Assembly (NCBI RefSeq): GCF_041431415.1
Contig: NZ_CP107845.1
Coordinates: forward strand, 7,316,001-7,380,000
Length of the DNA stretch: 64,000 bases
Direction: 5' to 3'
Origin: Streptomyces sp. NBC_00513
GTDB taxonomy: Bacteria; Actinomycetota; Actinomycetes; Streptomycetales; Streptomycetaceae
Part shown: piece after piece, positions 25,226 to 33,385 of the stretch
How positions within the stretch are numbered: the first letter of the stretch is position 1
How the letters are laid out: every line of letters begins with the position of its first letter
Position numbers and translations under genes: made by a program
The notes under the pieces: generated by a model
Databases searched by the model: none
What the model saw: the letters and a program-made list of their open reading frames with translations, nothing else
Told to the model about the DNA's origin: nothing

Positions 25226-25326
25226 AGAAGGAAGTCCTCTGCGGCGTGGCCCTCGCCGCCCTGTTCACGGTGGCCGTACTGGTCGCCCCCGACATCAAGC
25301 GCTACCTGCGCATGCGCAGAATGTGA
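25222..25326 (+). CDS. 34-aa single-pass membrane peptide (DUF6893-like)
   Basis: A 34-residue peptide: MKKEV, a hydrophobic stretch LCGVALAALFTVAVLVAP, then a basic tail KRYLRMRRM. It is expected to be a single membrane helix with a basic C-terminus. It starts at an ATGA overlap with the protease stop, preceded by GGAGGAGAG, and it is the last gene before a likely terminator. I believe it corresponds to the small-protein family DUF6893 found at this position in Streptomyces. It could tether the otherwise soluble hydrogenase to the membrane, which is speculation from location and charge. Confidence 0.75.
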   Translation: MKKEVLCGVALAALFTVAVLVAPDIKRYLRMRRM

Positions 25327-25343
25327 CGCCTCCCGCACCCCCT

Positions 25344-25381
25344 CGCACGCCCCGGCGCCCGAATGGCGTACGGGGCGTGCG
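25344..25381 (+). terminator. Hairpin separating structural and hyp genes
   Basis: CGCACGCCCC (25344-25353) pairs perfectly with GGGGCGTGCG (25372-25381), 10 bp, with further GGCGCC/GGCG pairing in the loop. It lies in the only large gap (126 bp) between the hydrogenase cassette and hypA, so the locus may be two transcription units. Confidence 0.6.
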
Positions 25382-25452
25382 ACGCGTCGGCGTGCCCGCC
25401 CGTGCCATCCCCCGCCTGCCGGTCTAATGAGCCCCGGCAGGACGGAGCCCCG

Positions 25453-25848
25453 ATGCACGAGATGTCGATCGCCATGGCCGTGGTGAGCCAGGTGGAAGAA
25501 GCGGCCCAGGCAGGCGGGGCGCGCGTGGTGACCTCGGTCCGACTCGAAGTCGGCGAGCTCGCCGGAGTGGTCCCCGACGCACTCGCCTTCTGTTTCGAAC
25601 TGGCCTGCGCCGGAACGGTTCTGGAGGGCGCCGCACTCGTCACCGAGCCGGTGGCGGCCCGCGCGCGCTGCCACTCCTGTACGGACGACTGGGCGGTCGG
25701 CATGCCGCCCGAACTCTGTTGCCCCGGATGCGGCAAGGCCACCGACGTCGAACTCACCGCCGGCCGTGAGCTGCGGATCCTCTCCGTGAACTGGGAGGAC
25801 TGCCCCGCCCCCACGCGCCACCGCCAACCGATCCCCGAGGAGCGCTGA
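25453..25848 (+). CDS. hypA: Hydrogenase nickel metallochaperone HypA
   Basis: A 131-aa protein. The N-terminal MHEMSIAM places the nickel-binding His at residue 2, as in the family. The zinc domain has CHSC (residues 74-77) and CCPGC (97-101), the two CxxC pairs. HypA delivers Ni2+ to the large-subunit precursor together with HypB. Length is close to the usual 115 residues, with a longer tail. The start ATG at 25453 follows a GGAG element. The gene ends 2 bp before hypB. Confidence 0.95.
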   Translation: MHEMSIAMAVVSQVEEAAQAGGARVVTSVRLEVGELAGVVPDALAFCFELACAGTVLEGAALVTEPVAARARCHSCTDDWAVGMPPELCCPGCGKATDVELTAGRELRILSVNWEDCPAPTRHRQPIPEER

Positions 25849-25850
25849 AC

Positions 25851-26693
25851 ATGTGCCGAGTCGTCGACCTCAAGCAGGCGGTGCTGGCCAAGAACGACGA
25901 AGCCGCCCGGACCCTGCGCGCCGAACTCGCCGCCCGCGGCACCACGGTCGTCAACCTGCTCTCCAGCCCGGGCAGCGGCAAGACGGCGTTGCTGGAACGC
26001 GAGCTGCTGCTCGCCCGTGAGCGGGGAGTGGCCGTCGCCGCCCTCACCGCCGACCTCGCCACCGAGAACGACGCGGTGCGGCTGGCCCGTTCCGGCGTAC
26101 CCGTCAAGCAGGTGCTCACCGACGGGCTGTGCCACCTGGAGGCCGGGATGCTGAGCCGGCACCTGGACGGCTGGATGCCCGACGACACCCGGCTGCTCTT
26201 CGTGGAGAACGTCGGCAATCTGGTCTGCCCGGCCTCCTACGACCTCGGGGAGTCCCTGCGGGTCGTCCTCGCCTCCGTGACCGAGGGCGAGGACAAGCCG
26301 CTCAAGTACCCCACCGCCTTCGGGCTCGCCCACCTGGTGATCGTCACCAAGACCGACATCGCCAAGGCCGTCGAGTTCGACGAGGACGCCTTCCGCGCCC
26401 ACGTACAGCAGGTCAACCCGGGCGTCGAGGTGGTCCTCACGTCCGCCCGCGCGGACGAGGGCGTCGGCCTCCTGCTCGACCGGGCGCTGGCCGTCGGGGC
26501 GGGCGCCGCGGTCCACGCGCCGGTCATGGCGGGACGGGACGGCGGACACCTCGACCACCACCACGGGGCGCACGACCACGATCACGACCACGGGGCCGAT
26601 CACAGCCACGACCACGACCACGACCACGACCACGATCACGGTCACGTGCATCCGCGTCGGCACGCCGGCGCGTCAGCGACGCAGACCCGCTGA
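25851..26693 (+). CDS. hypB: Hydrogenase nickel-insertion GTPase HypB
   Basis: A 280-aa GTPase. The P-loop is LLSSPGSGKTALLE near residue 38, the metal site at the dimer interface is in GLCHLEAGML, and the guanine-specificity motif is VTKTDIAK. The nickel-storing histidine stretch, usually N-terminal in Gram-negative HypB, is here C-terminal: about 38 residues that are nearly all His, Asp and Gly (HLDHHHGAHDHDHDHG…). The gene ends in TGATG, with its last base being the A of the hypF start. Its GTP hydrolysis drives nickel transfer with HypA. Confidence 0.95.
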   Translation: MCRVVDLKQAVLAKNDEAARTLRAELAARGTTVVNLLSSPGSGKTALLERELLLARERGVAVAALTADLATENDAVRLARSGVPVKQVLTDGLCHLEAGMLSRHLDGWMPDDTRLLFVENVGNLVCPASYDLGESLRVVLASVTEGEDKPLKYPTAFGLAHLVIVTKTDIAKAVEFDEDAFRAHVQQVNPGVEVVLTSARADEGVGLLLDRALAVGAGAAVHAPVMAGRDGGHLDHHHGAHDHDHDHGADHSHDHDHDHDHDHGHVHPRRHAGASATQTR

Positions 26694-29134
26694 TGGAGGC
26701 GGTGCAAAGGCGCCGGGTCGTCGTCCGGGGCGTGGTCCAGGGCGTCGGATTCCGCCCGTACGTCTACACCCGGGCCATCGCGCTCGGACTGGCCGGGCAC
26801 GTCACCAACACCCCGGAAGGTGTCGTCGCCGAGGTCGAGGGCGCCTCGGCGGCGGTCTCGGAGTTCTGTGAGCGGCTCGCCGCCTGCGCCCCGCCGTTGG
26901 CCGTCGTGGACGCCGTCGACCACTGCGAGGTACCCCTCGCGGGCGGCACCGGCTTCACCATCGTCGCCTCCAGGGGCGGCGGTCCCGCCCGCACGCTGGT
27001 CTCGCCCGACGTGGCGACCTGCGCGGACTGCCTCGCGGAGCTGGCCGATCCGGCCGACCGACGACACCGCCACCCCTTCATCACCTGCACGCACTGCGGG
27101 CCCCGGTTCACGATCGTCACCGGCCTGCCGTACGACCGGGCCCACACCACGATGGCCCGCTTCCCGATGTGCCCGGACTGCGCCCGGGAGTACACCGACC
27201 CCGCCGACCGTCGCTTCCACGCCCAGCCGGTCGCCTGCCCGGCCTGCGGCCCCCGGTTGCGACTCCTCGTCGGCACACCGCCCCGGGAACCGGCCGCCGG
27301 CGAAGCGGAGGCCGGGGACCCGGTGGCCGCGGCGCGCCGGCTCCTGGCGGGCGGGGCGATCCTCGCGGTCAAGGGACTGGGCGGGTACCACCTCGCCTGC
27401 GACGCGGCGCAGCCCGCGGCGGTGGCCGAACTGCGCCGCCGCAAGGGCCGGGGCGACAAGCCCTTCGCGCTGATGGCCCGCGACCTCGACGACGTCGCAC
27501 CCCATGTCCACATCGACCCGCGGGAGCGGAGCCTGCTCACCGGCGCCGTACGCCCGATCGTGCTGCTGCGCCGTCGCCCCGCCGCCGTCGAACTCGTCGG
27601 GGTCGCCCCCGGCAACCCGGACCTCGGCGTGATGCTCCCCTACACACCGCTGCACCACCTGCTGCTCGGACTGCCCGGTGACCCTCCCGGTCCCCGGCTG
27701 CTCGTCATGACCAGCGGCAACCTGGCCGGCGAGCCGATCGTGACCGACGACGCCGAGGCCCTGGAGCGGCTCGGCCGGTTGGCCGACGCCTGGCTCACCC
27801 ACGACCGTCCCATCCACGTGCCCTGCGACGACTCGGTGGTCCGGGTCCTGGACGGGGAGCCGCTGATCGTACGGCGCTCGCGCGGCCACGCACCCCTGCC
27901 CCTGGACCTCCCGCTCCCGGTACCCGCGACGCTGGCCGTCGGGGGAGACCTGAAGAACACCTTCTGCCTCGGCGAGGGCCGGCGGGCCTGGCTGTCAGCC
28001 CACATCGGCGACATGGACGACCTCGCCACCCAGGACGCCTTCGCCGGCGCGGTGCGCCAACTGGAGGGCATCACCGGCGTCGCCCCCACCCTGCTCGCGT
28101 CCGACCGGCACCCCGGCTACCGCTCGGCGCACTGGGCCGCCCGCAACGCCGCGGACCGACCCGTGATCCGCGTCCAGCACCACCACGCGCACGTCGCCGC
28201 CGCCATGGCCGAGCACGGGCTGGGCGCGGACCGCCGGGTGATCGGCGTCGCTTTCGACGGCACGGGCCACGGCGACGACGGGGCCGTGTGGGGTGGGGAG
28301 TTCCTCCTCGCCGACTACGCCGGTCACACCCGGTTCGCGCACCTCGCGTACGTCCCGCTGCCCGGCGGGGACGCCGCCGTACGGCGCCCCTACCGCATGG
28401 CGCTGTCCCACCTGAGGGCGGCGGGCCTCGACCGGACACCGGACCTGCCGTGCGTCGCGGCCTGCCCGCCGGATGAACTACACGTCCTGGAAGCCCAGTT
28501 GAGGACCAACCTCAACTGCCTGCCGACCTCATCCATGGGTCGGCTCTTCGACGCCGTCTCCTCACTGGCCGGCATCTGCCACCACGCGGGCTACGAGGCC
28601 CAGGCGGCGATCGAACTGGAGGCCGCGGCGCGCACGGCCCAGGGCGCCGGCGGCGCGGACGAGGGGTACGCCTTCGCCCTGCGGCCCGCCGTGCCCGGGA
28701 CCGGCGCCGTTCCCGACGCCTGCGTCCACCCCGATCCCGCCGCTCACCCCGATCCCCCGATGACCGTCGACCCGGCCCCCGTGCTCGCGGCCGTGGTGGC
28801 CGACCTGCGCGCGGGTACCCCCGCGTCGCTGATCGGCGCGCGCTTCCACCGCGCCGTCACGGACCTGGTGGCCGAGGTCTGCGTCGCCGCCCGGGAGCGG
28901 CACGGCCTGGACACCGTCGCCCTCACCGGCGGGGTGTTCGCCAACACCCTCCTCTCCTCGGCCTGCGCCGAGGCCCTGAGGGGGCACGGCTTCACGGTAC
29001 TGCGCCACCACCGAGTGCCCCCGAACGACGGGGGACTGGCCCTCGGGCAACTCATGGTGGCGGCGGCCCGCACCACCGAACACCCACAGCGAGGAGAAGC
29101 CCATGTGCCTGGCGGTACCCGGCAGAGTGGTTGA
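26693..29134 (+). CDS. hypF: Carbamoyltransferase HypF
   Basis: An 813-aa enzyme that makes the thiocarbamate on HypE from carbamoyl phosphate, the source of the cyanide ligands. Domains in order: acylphosphatase (VVQGVGFRPYVYTRA, residues 8-95), two zinc-finger units (CADC…CTHC and CPDC…CPAC, about 105-190), a YrdC-like nucleotide-binding domain (AVKGLGGYHLACDA, KPFALMARDL, VMTSGNLAGEPI, about 200-385) and a Kae1-like domain with the metal-binding VQHHHAHVAAAMAEHG. Length is slightly above the 750-780 typical of the family. The ATG shares a base with the hypB stop. The end overlaps the hypC start by 32 bp. Confidence 0.95.
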   Translation: MEAVQRRRVVVRGVVQGVGFRPYVYTRAIALGLAGHVTNTPEGVVAEVEGASAAVSEFCERLAACAPPLAVVDAVDHCEVPLAGGTGFTIVASRGGGPARTLVSPDVATCADCLAELADPADRRHRHPFITCTHCGPRFTIVTGLPYDRAHTTMARFPMCPDCAREYTDPADRRFHAQPVACPACGPRLRLLVGTPPREPAAGEAEAGDPVAAARRLLAGGAILAVKGLGGYHLACDAAQPAAVAELRRRKGRGDKPFALMARDLDDVAPHVHIDPRERSLLTGAVRPIVLLRRRPAAVELVGVAPGNPDLGVMLPYTPLHHLLLGLPGDPPGPRLLVMTSGNLAGEPIVTDDAEALERLGRLADAWLTHDRPIHVPCDDSVVRVLDGEPLIVRRSRGHAPLPLDLPLPVPATLAVGGDLKNTFCLGEGRRAWLSAHIGDMDDLATQDAFAGAVRQLEGITGVAPTLLASDRHPGYRSAHWAARNAADRPVIRVQHHHAHVAAAMAEHGLGADRRVIGVAFDGTGHGDDGAVWGGEFLLADYAGHTRFAHLAYVPLPGGDAAVRRPYRMALSHLRAAGLDRTPDLPCVAACPPDELHVLEAQLRTNLNCLPTSSMGRLFDAVSSLAGICHHAGYEAQAAIELEAAARTAQGAGGADEGYAFALRPAVPGTGAVPDACVHPDPAAHPDPPMTVDPAPVLAAVVADLRAGTPASLIGARFHRAVTDLVAEVCVAARERHGLDTVALTGGVFANTLLSSACAEALRGHGFTVLRHHRVPPNDGGLALGQLMVAAARTTEHPQRGEAHVPGGTRQSG

Positions 29135-29477
29135 GATCGCGGAGGAGAACGGCACCCGCATGGCCACCGTCGACTTCGGCGGAGTGGTCAAGGAAGTGTG
29201 CCTGGAGTACCTGCCGGACCTCCAGGTGGGCGAGTACGCCATCGTCCACGTCGGCTTCGCGCTCCAGCGCCTGGACGAGGAGTCGGCCAAGCAGACCCTG
29301 GAACTCTTCGCTCAACTCGGCATGCTGCAAGAGGAGTTCGGCGACCCCTGGGAGCAGGCGGCGGAGGCGGGCGGAGCGCCCTGGCCGTTCGAGGACGACG
29401 AATCGGACACCGTCGCCGACCCGGCGGTCGTGGGACCTGTCGACGGCGGGCACGTATCGCGGGAGGCGCGGCAGTGA
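29103..29477 (+). CDS. hypC: Hydrogenase maturation chaperone HypC, C-terminally extended
   Basis: A 124-aa protein. The family N-terminus [12 protein letters not shown] provides the essential Cys2 that, after removal of Met, carries the Fe(CN)2CO unit between HypD and the large subunit. A normal HypC is 75-90 residues. Here about 44 more follow, acidic and unstructured-looking ([12 protein letters not shown]…). The ATG lies inside the hypF 3' end with AGGAG just upstream, and the stop overlaps the hypD GTG. Confidence 0.93.
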   Translation: MCLAVPGRVVEIAEENGTRMATVDFGGVVKEVCLEYLPDLQVGEYAIVHVGFALQRLDEESAKQTLELFAQLGMLQEEFGDPWEQAAEAGGAPWPFEDDESDTVADPAVVGPVDGGHVSREARQ

Positions 29478-30628
29478 AGTACATCGAGGAGTTCCAGGAC
29501 CCCGAGCTCGCCCGCCGGCTCCTGGACGACATCCACGCCACCGTCACCCGCCCCTGGGCGCTGATGGAGGTGTGCGGGGGGCAGACCCACACCATCATCC
29601 GACACGGGATCGACCAACTCCTCCCCGATCAGGTCGAGTTGATCCATGGACCCGGCTGTCCGGTGTGCGTCACCCCGCTGGAGGTCATCGACAAGGCCCT
29701 GGAGATCGCCTCCCGGCCCGACGTGATCTTCTGCTCGTTCGGGGACATGCTCCGCGTCCCCGGGACCGGCCGCGATCTCTTCCAGGTCCGCAGCGAGGGC
29801 GGCGACGTACGTGTCGTCTACTCCCCGCTCGACGCACTGAAGATCGCCCGGCAGAACCCGGGCAAGGAAGTCGTCTTCTTCGGGATCGGCTTCGAGACCA
29901 CCGCCCCGCCCAACGCCATGACGGTCCACCAGGCCCGGAAGCTCGGCATCCGCAACTTCAGCCTGCTCGTCTCCCACGTGCGCGTCCCCCCGGCCATCGA
30001 GGCGATCATGCAGTCGCCGAGCTGCCGCGTCCAGGGCTTCCTGGCAGCCGGGCACGTGTGCAGCGTCATGGGCATGGGGGAGTACCCGGGGCTGGCCGCC
30101 CGGCACCGGGTCCCGATCGTGGTCACGGGCTTCGAGCCGCTGGACATCCTCGAAGGCGTACGGCATGCCGTGCGCCAGCTCGAACGCGGCGAGCACACCG
30201 TGGACAACGCCTACGCGCGCGCGGTCCGCCCCGAGGGCAACCCGGCGGCCATCGCCATGCTGGAAGACGTCTTCGAGGTCACCGACCGCGCCTGGCGCGG
30301 CATCGGCGTCATCCCCGACAGCGGCTGGCGGCTCTCCGAGCGCTACCGGGAGCACGACGCCGAACACCGCTTCTCCGTCACCGACATCACCACCCGCGAG
30401 CCCGCGGAGTGCCGCAGCGGCGAGGTCCTGCAAGGCCTCATCAAGCCGAACCAGTGCGAGGCCTTCGGCACCACCTGTACGCCGCGCAACCCCCTCGGCG
30501 CCACCATGGTGTCCAGCGAGGGCGCCTGCGCCGCCTACTACCTCTACCGCAGGCTCGACCTCACCCCGGTCCGCGCCACCGACCCCATCGCACGGACCGC
30601 ACCGCTGGAGGCGAGCCCCGTTGTCTGA
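29474..30628 (+). CDS. hypD: Hydrogenase maturation protein HypD
   Basis: A 384-aa Fe-S scaffold on which the Fe(CN)2CO group is built with HypC and HypE. Family motifs are all present: [15 protein letters not shown] near residue 32, [39 protein letters not shown] and the C-terminal cysteines for the [4Fe-4S] cluster ([15 protein letters not shown], then EGACAAY). The GTG start is in a 4-bp overlap with hypC. The length matches the family. Confidence 0.95.
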   Translation: MKYIEEFQDPELARRLLDDIHATVTRPWALMEVCGGQTHTIIRHGIDQLLPDQVELIHGPGCPVCVTPLEVIDKALEIASRPDVIFCSFGDMLRVPGTGRDLFQVRSEGGDVRVVYSPLDALKIARQNPGKEVVFFGIGFETTAPPNAMTVHQARKLGIRNFSLLVSHVRVPPAIEAIMQSPSCRVQGFLAAGHVCSVMGMGEYPGLAARHRVPIVVTGFEPLDILEGVRHAVRQLERGEHTVDNAYARAVRPEGNPAAIAMLEDVFEVTDRAWRGIGVIPDSGWRLSERYREHDAEHRFSVTDITTREPAECRSGEVLQGLIKPNQCEAFGTTCTPRNPLGATMVSSEGACAAYYLYRRLDLTPVRATDPIARTAPLEASPVV

Positions 30629-31685
30629 GACCACCACCCTCGACGTCACCGGCTGGACCTGCCCGGCCCCCCTGCGGGACCGCCCCCGCGTCGTGATGGG
30701 CCACGGAGGCGGCGGCGCGCTCTCCGCCGAACTGGTGCAACACCTCTTCGCCCCGGCGTTCGGCGGCGAGGTGCTGGCCCAGATGGGCGACGCCGCCGCG
30801 GTCACCCTCGGCGGCGCCCGACTGGCCTTCTCCACCGACTCGTACGTGGTCCGGCCGCTGTTCTTCCCCGGCGGCGACATCGGCGACCTCGCTGTCAACG
30901 GCACCGTCAACGACCTGGCGATGGCCGGCGCCCGCGCCGCGTACCTGTCCTGCGGGTTCATCCTCGAAGAAGGCGTCGAGATGTCCGTGGTGGCCCGGGT
31001 GGCGCGGTCCATGGGCGCTGCCGCCCGCGCCGCCGGCGTGGAGATCGCGACCGGGGACACCAAGGTCGTCGAGACGGGCCACGGCGACGGCATCTACGTG
31101 AACACGGCCGGCATCGGCCTCATCCCGGACGGGGTGGACCTGCGCGCACAGCGCGTCGTGCCCGGCGACGTGGTCATCGTCAGCGGTGAGATCGGACTGC
31201 ACGGCGTGGCCATCATGAGCGTGCGCGAGGGCCTGGAATTCGGGGTGGACATCGAGAGCGACTGCGCGGCGCTCGGCGGCCTCGTCGAGGCCATGCTCGC
31301 GGTCACCTCCGACCTGCACGTGCTCCGCGACCCCACCCGGGGCGGGGTGGCGGCCGCCCTCAACGAGATCGCGGCCGCCTCCGGGACCGGTGTGGTCCTC
31401 CAGGAGGGCAAGGTCCCGATCCCGGACCCGGTCGCCAACGCCTGCGCGATCCTCGGCCTCGACCCCCTGTACGTGGCGAACGAGGGGAAGCTGGTGGCGT
31501 TCGTGCCGCGCGAGCACGCCGACGCGGTCCTCGACGCGATGCGCGCCCACCCGCTGGGACGCCGCGCCGCGGTGATCGGGGAGGCGGTGGAGTCCCACCC
31601 CGGTCTCGTCGTCGCCCGCACGGGCCTGGGCGGGACGCGCGTGGTGGACCTGCCGCTCGGGGAGCAGCTGCCGCGGATCTGCTGA
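30621..31685 (+). CDS. hypE: Hydrogenase expression/formation protein HypE
   Basis: A 354-aa AIR-synthase-like enzyme that dehydrates the carbamoylated C-terminal Cys to a thiocyanate, the cyanide donor. The N-terminal [14 protein letters not shown], the ATGDTKVVE motif, [15 protein letters not shown], and the functional C-terminus PRIC (last residue Cys) are all present. The best start is a TTG at 30621 (first residues SETTTLDVT), 9 nt after GGAGG and overlapping hypD by 8 bp. No ATG or GTG fits the conserved N-terminus. It ends the hyp operon. Confidence 0.93.
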   Translation: MSETTTLDVTGWTCPAPLRDRPRVVMGHGGGGALSAELVQHLFAPAFGGEVLAQMGDAAAVTLGGARLAFSTDSYVVRPLFFPGGDIGDLAVNGTVNDLAMAGARAAYLSCGFILEEGVEMSVVARVARSMGAAARAAGVEIATGDTKVVETGHGDGIYVNTAGIGLIPDGVDLRAQRVVPGDVVIVSGEIGLHGVAIMSVREGLEFGVDIESDCAALGGLVEAMLAVTSDLHVLRDPTRGGVAAALNEIAAASGTGVVLQEGKVPIPDPVANACAILGLDPLYVANEGKLVAFVPREHADAVLDAMRAHPLGRRAAVIGEAVESHPGLVVARTGLGGTRVVDLPLGEQLPRIC

Positions 31686-31726
31686 TCCCGGGGGCCGCCC
31701 GGTCCTGCGTCGCACCGGAAGAAGGG

Positions 31727-32110
31727 ATGATGTTCGACATGACTTTCGAACATCCCGCCGAGAAGAACGAGGACGGCCGCGTCGGTCCGTTCGAGAAGCT
31801 GGCCGAGCTGGCCTCCAACTTCACGAGTTCGGCGGCCTTCTTCGTGGTGTGCGTGGCCCTGGTGGCCAACGTGGTGGTCGTCCACGCACTCCACCTGTCC
31901 ACGAGCTGGCAGCACCTCGCGGGCGACGCCGTGGCCTCCGTCGCCCTGCTCCTGCTGGCCCTGCTGAAGAACTCCGAGCGGCGGGCCGAGCACGCCATCC
32001 AGCGCAAGCTGGACGCCATCGCCGCCGCGCTGCTGGAACAGCACTCGGGCAAGCCCGGCACGGCGCACGAGGAGCTGGAGAAGGCGATCGGCATCGAGGA
32101 GCGCCAGTAG
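31727..32110 (+). CDS. Low-affinity iron permease-like membrane protein
   Basis: A 127-aa protein with two membrane segments (FFVVCVALVANVVVVHAL and AVASVALLLLALL) and a helical C-terminal tail with ERRAEHAIQRKLDAIAAALL. The pattern, including NSERRAEHAIQRKLD, matches the small bacterial family annotated as low-affinity iron permease, named by distant similarity to yeast Fet4; actual iron transport is not established for it. Three ATGs (31727, 31730, 31739) are possible. The GGAAGAAGGG just upstream fits the second or third best. It lies 41 bp after hypE, but a role in hydrogenase is unproven. Confidence 0.75.
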   Translation: MMFDMTFEHPAEKNEDGRVGPFEKLAELASNFTSSAAFFVVCVALVANVVVVHALHLSTSWQHLAGDAVASVALLLLALLKNSERRAEHAIQRKLDAIAAALLEQHSGKPGTAHEELEKAIGIEERQ

Positions 32111-32127
32111 GGCCGGTCGTCCGGCCC
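32110..32127 (+). terminator. Short hairpin at the end of the iron-permease-like gene
   Basis: GGGCCGG (32110-32116), loop TCGT, CCGGCCC (32121-32127). The stem begins on the last base of the stop codon. A second hairpin, CTCTCCG/CGGAGAG at 32203-32219, faces the convergent VOC gene. Confidence 0.55.
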
Positions 32128-32222
32128 GGTCGAAGTCGACCACCTGAGAGCATCGACCATCACAGGCAGGCAGGCAGGAGCCTGAGCCGCTGCGAAGGCC
32201 GGCTCTCCGGCTCGGAGAGTGC

Positions 32223-32651
32223 TCAGTCGATGCAGAACTCGTTGCCCTCGATGTCCTGCATCGGGATGCACGCGTCAGTGCCGTCGTACAGCGTCCGCAC
32301 GTGCACCGCGCCGAGCGGTTCCAACCGCGCGCGCTCGGCCTCGAGTGCGGCGAGGCGCTCCTCACCCACGAGTCCGGTGCCGACCCGCACATCGAGATGC
32401 AGCCGGTTCTTGGCGGCCTTCCCCTCGGGCACGCGCTGGAAGTACAACCGCGGGCCCACGCCCGAGGGATCGACGCAGGCGAACGACGCGTCCCGCTGCT
32501 CGGGTGGCCGCGAGCCCTTGAACTCGTCCCAGGTGGCGAACCCCTCCGGCGGCGGCGGTATGACGTACCCCAGGACCTCGCACCAGAAGCGGGCGAGGCG
32601 CTCCGGTTCCGCGCAGTCGAAAGTGACTTGGAACTTCTTGATCGCTGGCAT
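32223..32651 (-). CDS. VOC family (glyoxalase-fold) protein
   Basis: A 142-aa protein of the vicinal-oxygen-chelate superfamily, glyoxalase-like subtype common in actinobacteria. It starts with KKFQVTFDCAEPERLARFWCEVLGY and has the repeated beta-alpha-beta-beta-beta layout; NRLHLDVRV and DIEGNEFCID mark the second half. The family includes dioxygenases, resistance proteins and lyases, and no substrate can be read. The ATG at 32651 is the only one fitting the conserved start. Confidence 0.85.
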   Translation of the reverse strand: MPAIKKFQVTFDCAEPERLARFWCEVLGYVIPPPPEGFATWDEFKGSRPPEQRDASFACVDPSGVGPRLYFQRVPEGKAAKNRLHLDVRVGTGLVGEERLAALEAERARLEPLGAVHVRTLYDGTDACIPMQDIEGNEFCID

Positions 32652-32705
32652 CGGCGCACCGTAGCAGGCGGCGCTCGCAACCCCGAGATCGATTGCGGAG
32701 GACCC

Positions 32706-33269
32706 TCAGGCGTCGACGCCCGAGAGGGGATCCCCGCCCGCGGTGTCGTCGGGGGCCGCCGCCGCGGCCAGGGCGGCGTTGCGGCGGCCGACGACGACGG
32801 TCGCCGCGGCCGCGCTGAGCGCGAACGCCAGCGCCAGCACGGCGGGCCGGTCCAGCCGGTGCCGGGTGAAGTGGTCGACGGAGTAGCGGCCCGGCCCGGC
32901 GAGTCCCAGCCCGGCGGCCACGTAGCCGAGGAAGGCCGGGTACTCGAAGCCGCCGCCCTGGGCGAAGAACCCCGCCGGCGCGTGCACGGACACGGCGCCC
33001 GCCATCGCGCCCGCCGCGGCGGCGCCGGCCGCCGGGGTCGCGAGTCCGAGCGCCAGGAGGGCGCCGCCGCCCGCCTCGCCGAGTCCCGCCGCGAGCGCGC
33101 TCGGCCGGCCGGGGACGAAGCCCATGTGCTCCATCGCCTTCGCGGTGCCGTCGAGGCCGCCACCGCCGAACCAGCCGAAGAGCTTCTGCGTGCCGTGTGC
33201 CATCAGCACGCCGCCCGCCCCCAGTCGCAGGGCGAGCAGTCCGAGGTCCTTGCGCCGGTAGATGTCCAT
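32706..33269 (-). CDS. DoxX family membrane protein
   Basis: A 187-aa protein with four to five membrane helices. DLGLLALRLGAGGVLMAHGTQKLFGWFGG is split across the first helix and loop and is the hallmark of DoxX proteins. The family is linked to respiratory quinone oxidation and to redox-stress complexes in mycobacteria, but its function is poorly defined. The ATG at 33269 gives MDIYRRKDLG. The tail after residue 160 is Ala-rich and ends in a short acidic segment. Confidence 0.85.
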   Translation of the reverse strand: MDIYRRKDLGLLALRLGAGGVLMAHGTQKLFGWFGGGGLDGTAKAMEHMGFVPGRPSALAAGLGEAGGGALLALGLATPAAGAAAAGAMAGAVSVHAPAGFFAQGGGFEYPAFLGYVAAGLGLAGPGRYSVDHFTRHRLDRPAVLALAFALSAAAATVVVGRRNAALAAAAAPDDTAGGDPLSGVDA

Positions 33270-33385
33270 GAGGCCGAGGCCTTTCCGTGGGCGTGTGCGG
33301 GGTCGGTCGGTCCGGGTCCCAGCTTGACGGGGGCAGGGGGCCCGCGCACCCGATGCGTACGCCGGAAGAGGTCGAGCCCCGCACC

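Noticed and set aside
26570..26650. Microsatellite in the GAC/CAC-rich stretch
   Set aside because: It encodes the His/Asp tail of HypB and is explained by coding.
31727..32110. Iron-permease-like gene as part of the hydrogenase system
   Set aside because: It is only 41 bp after hypE, but the family has no known link to hydrogenase and it has its own terminator. Proximity alone is weak evidence.
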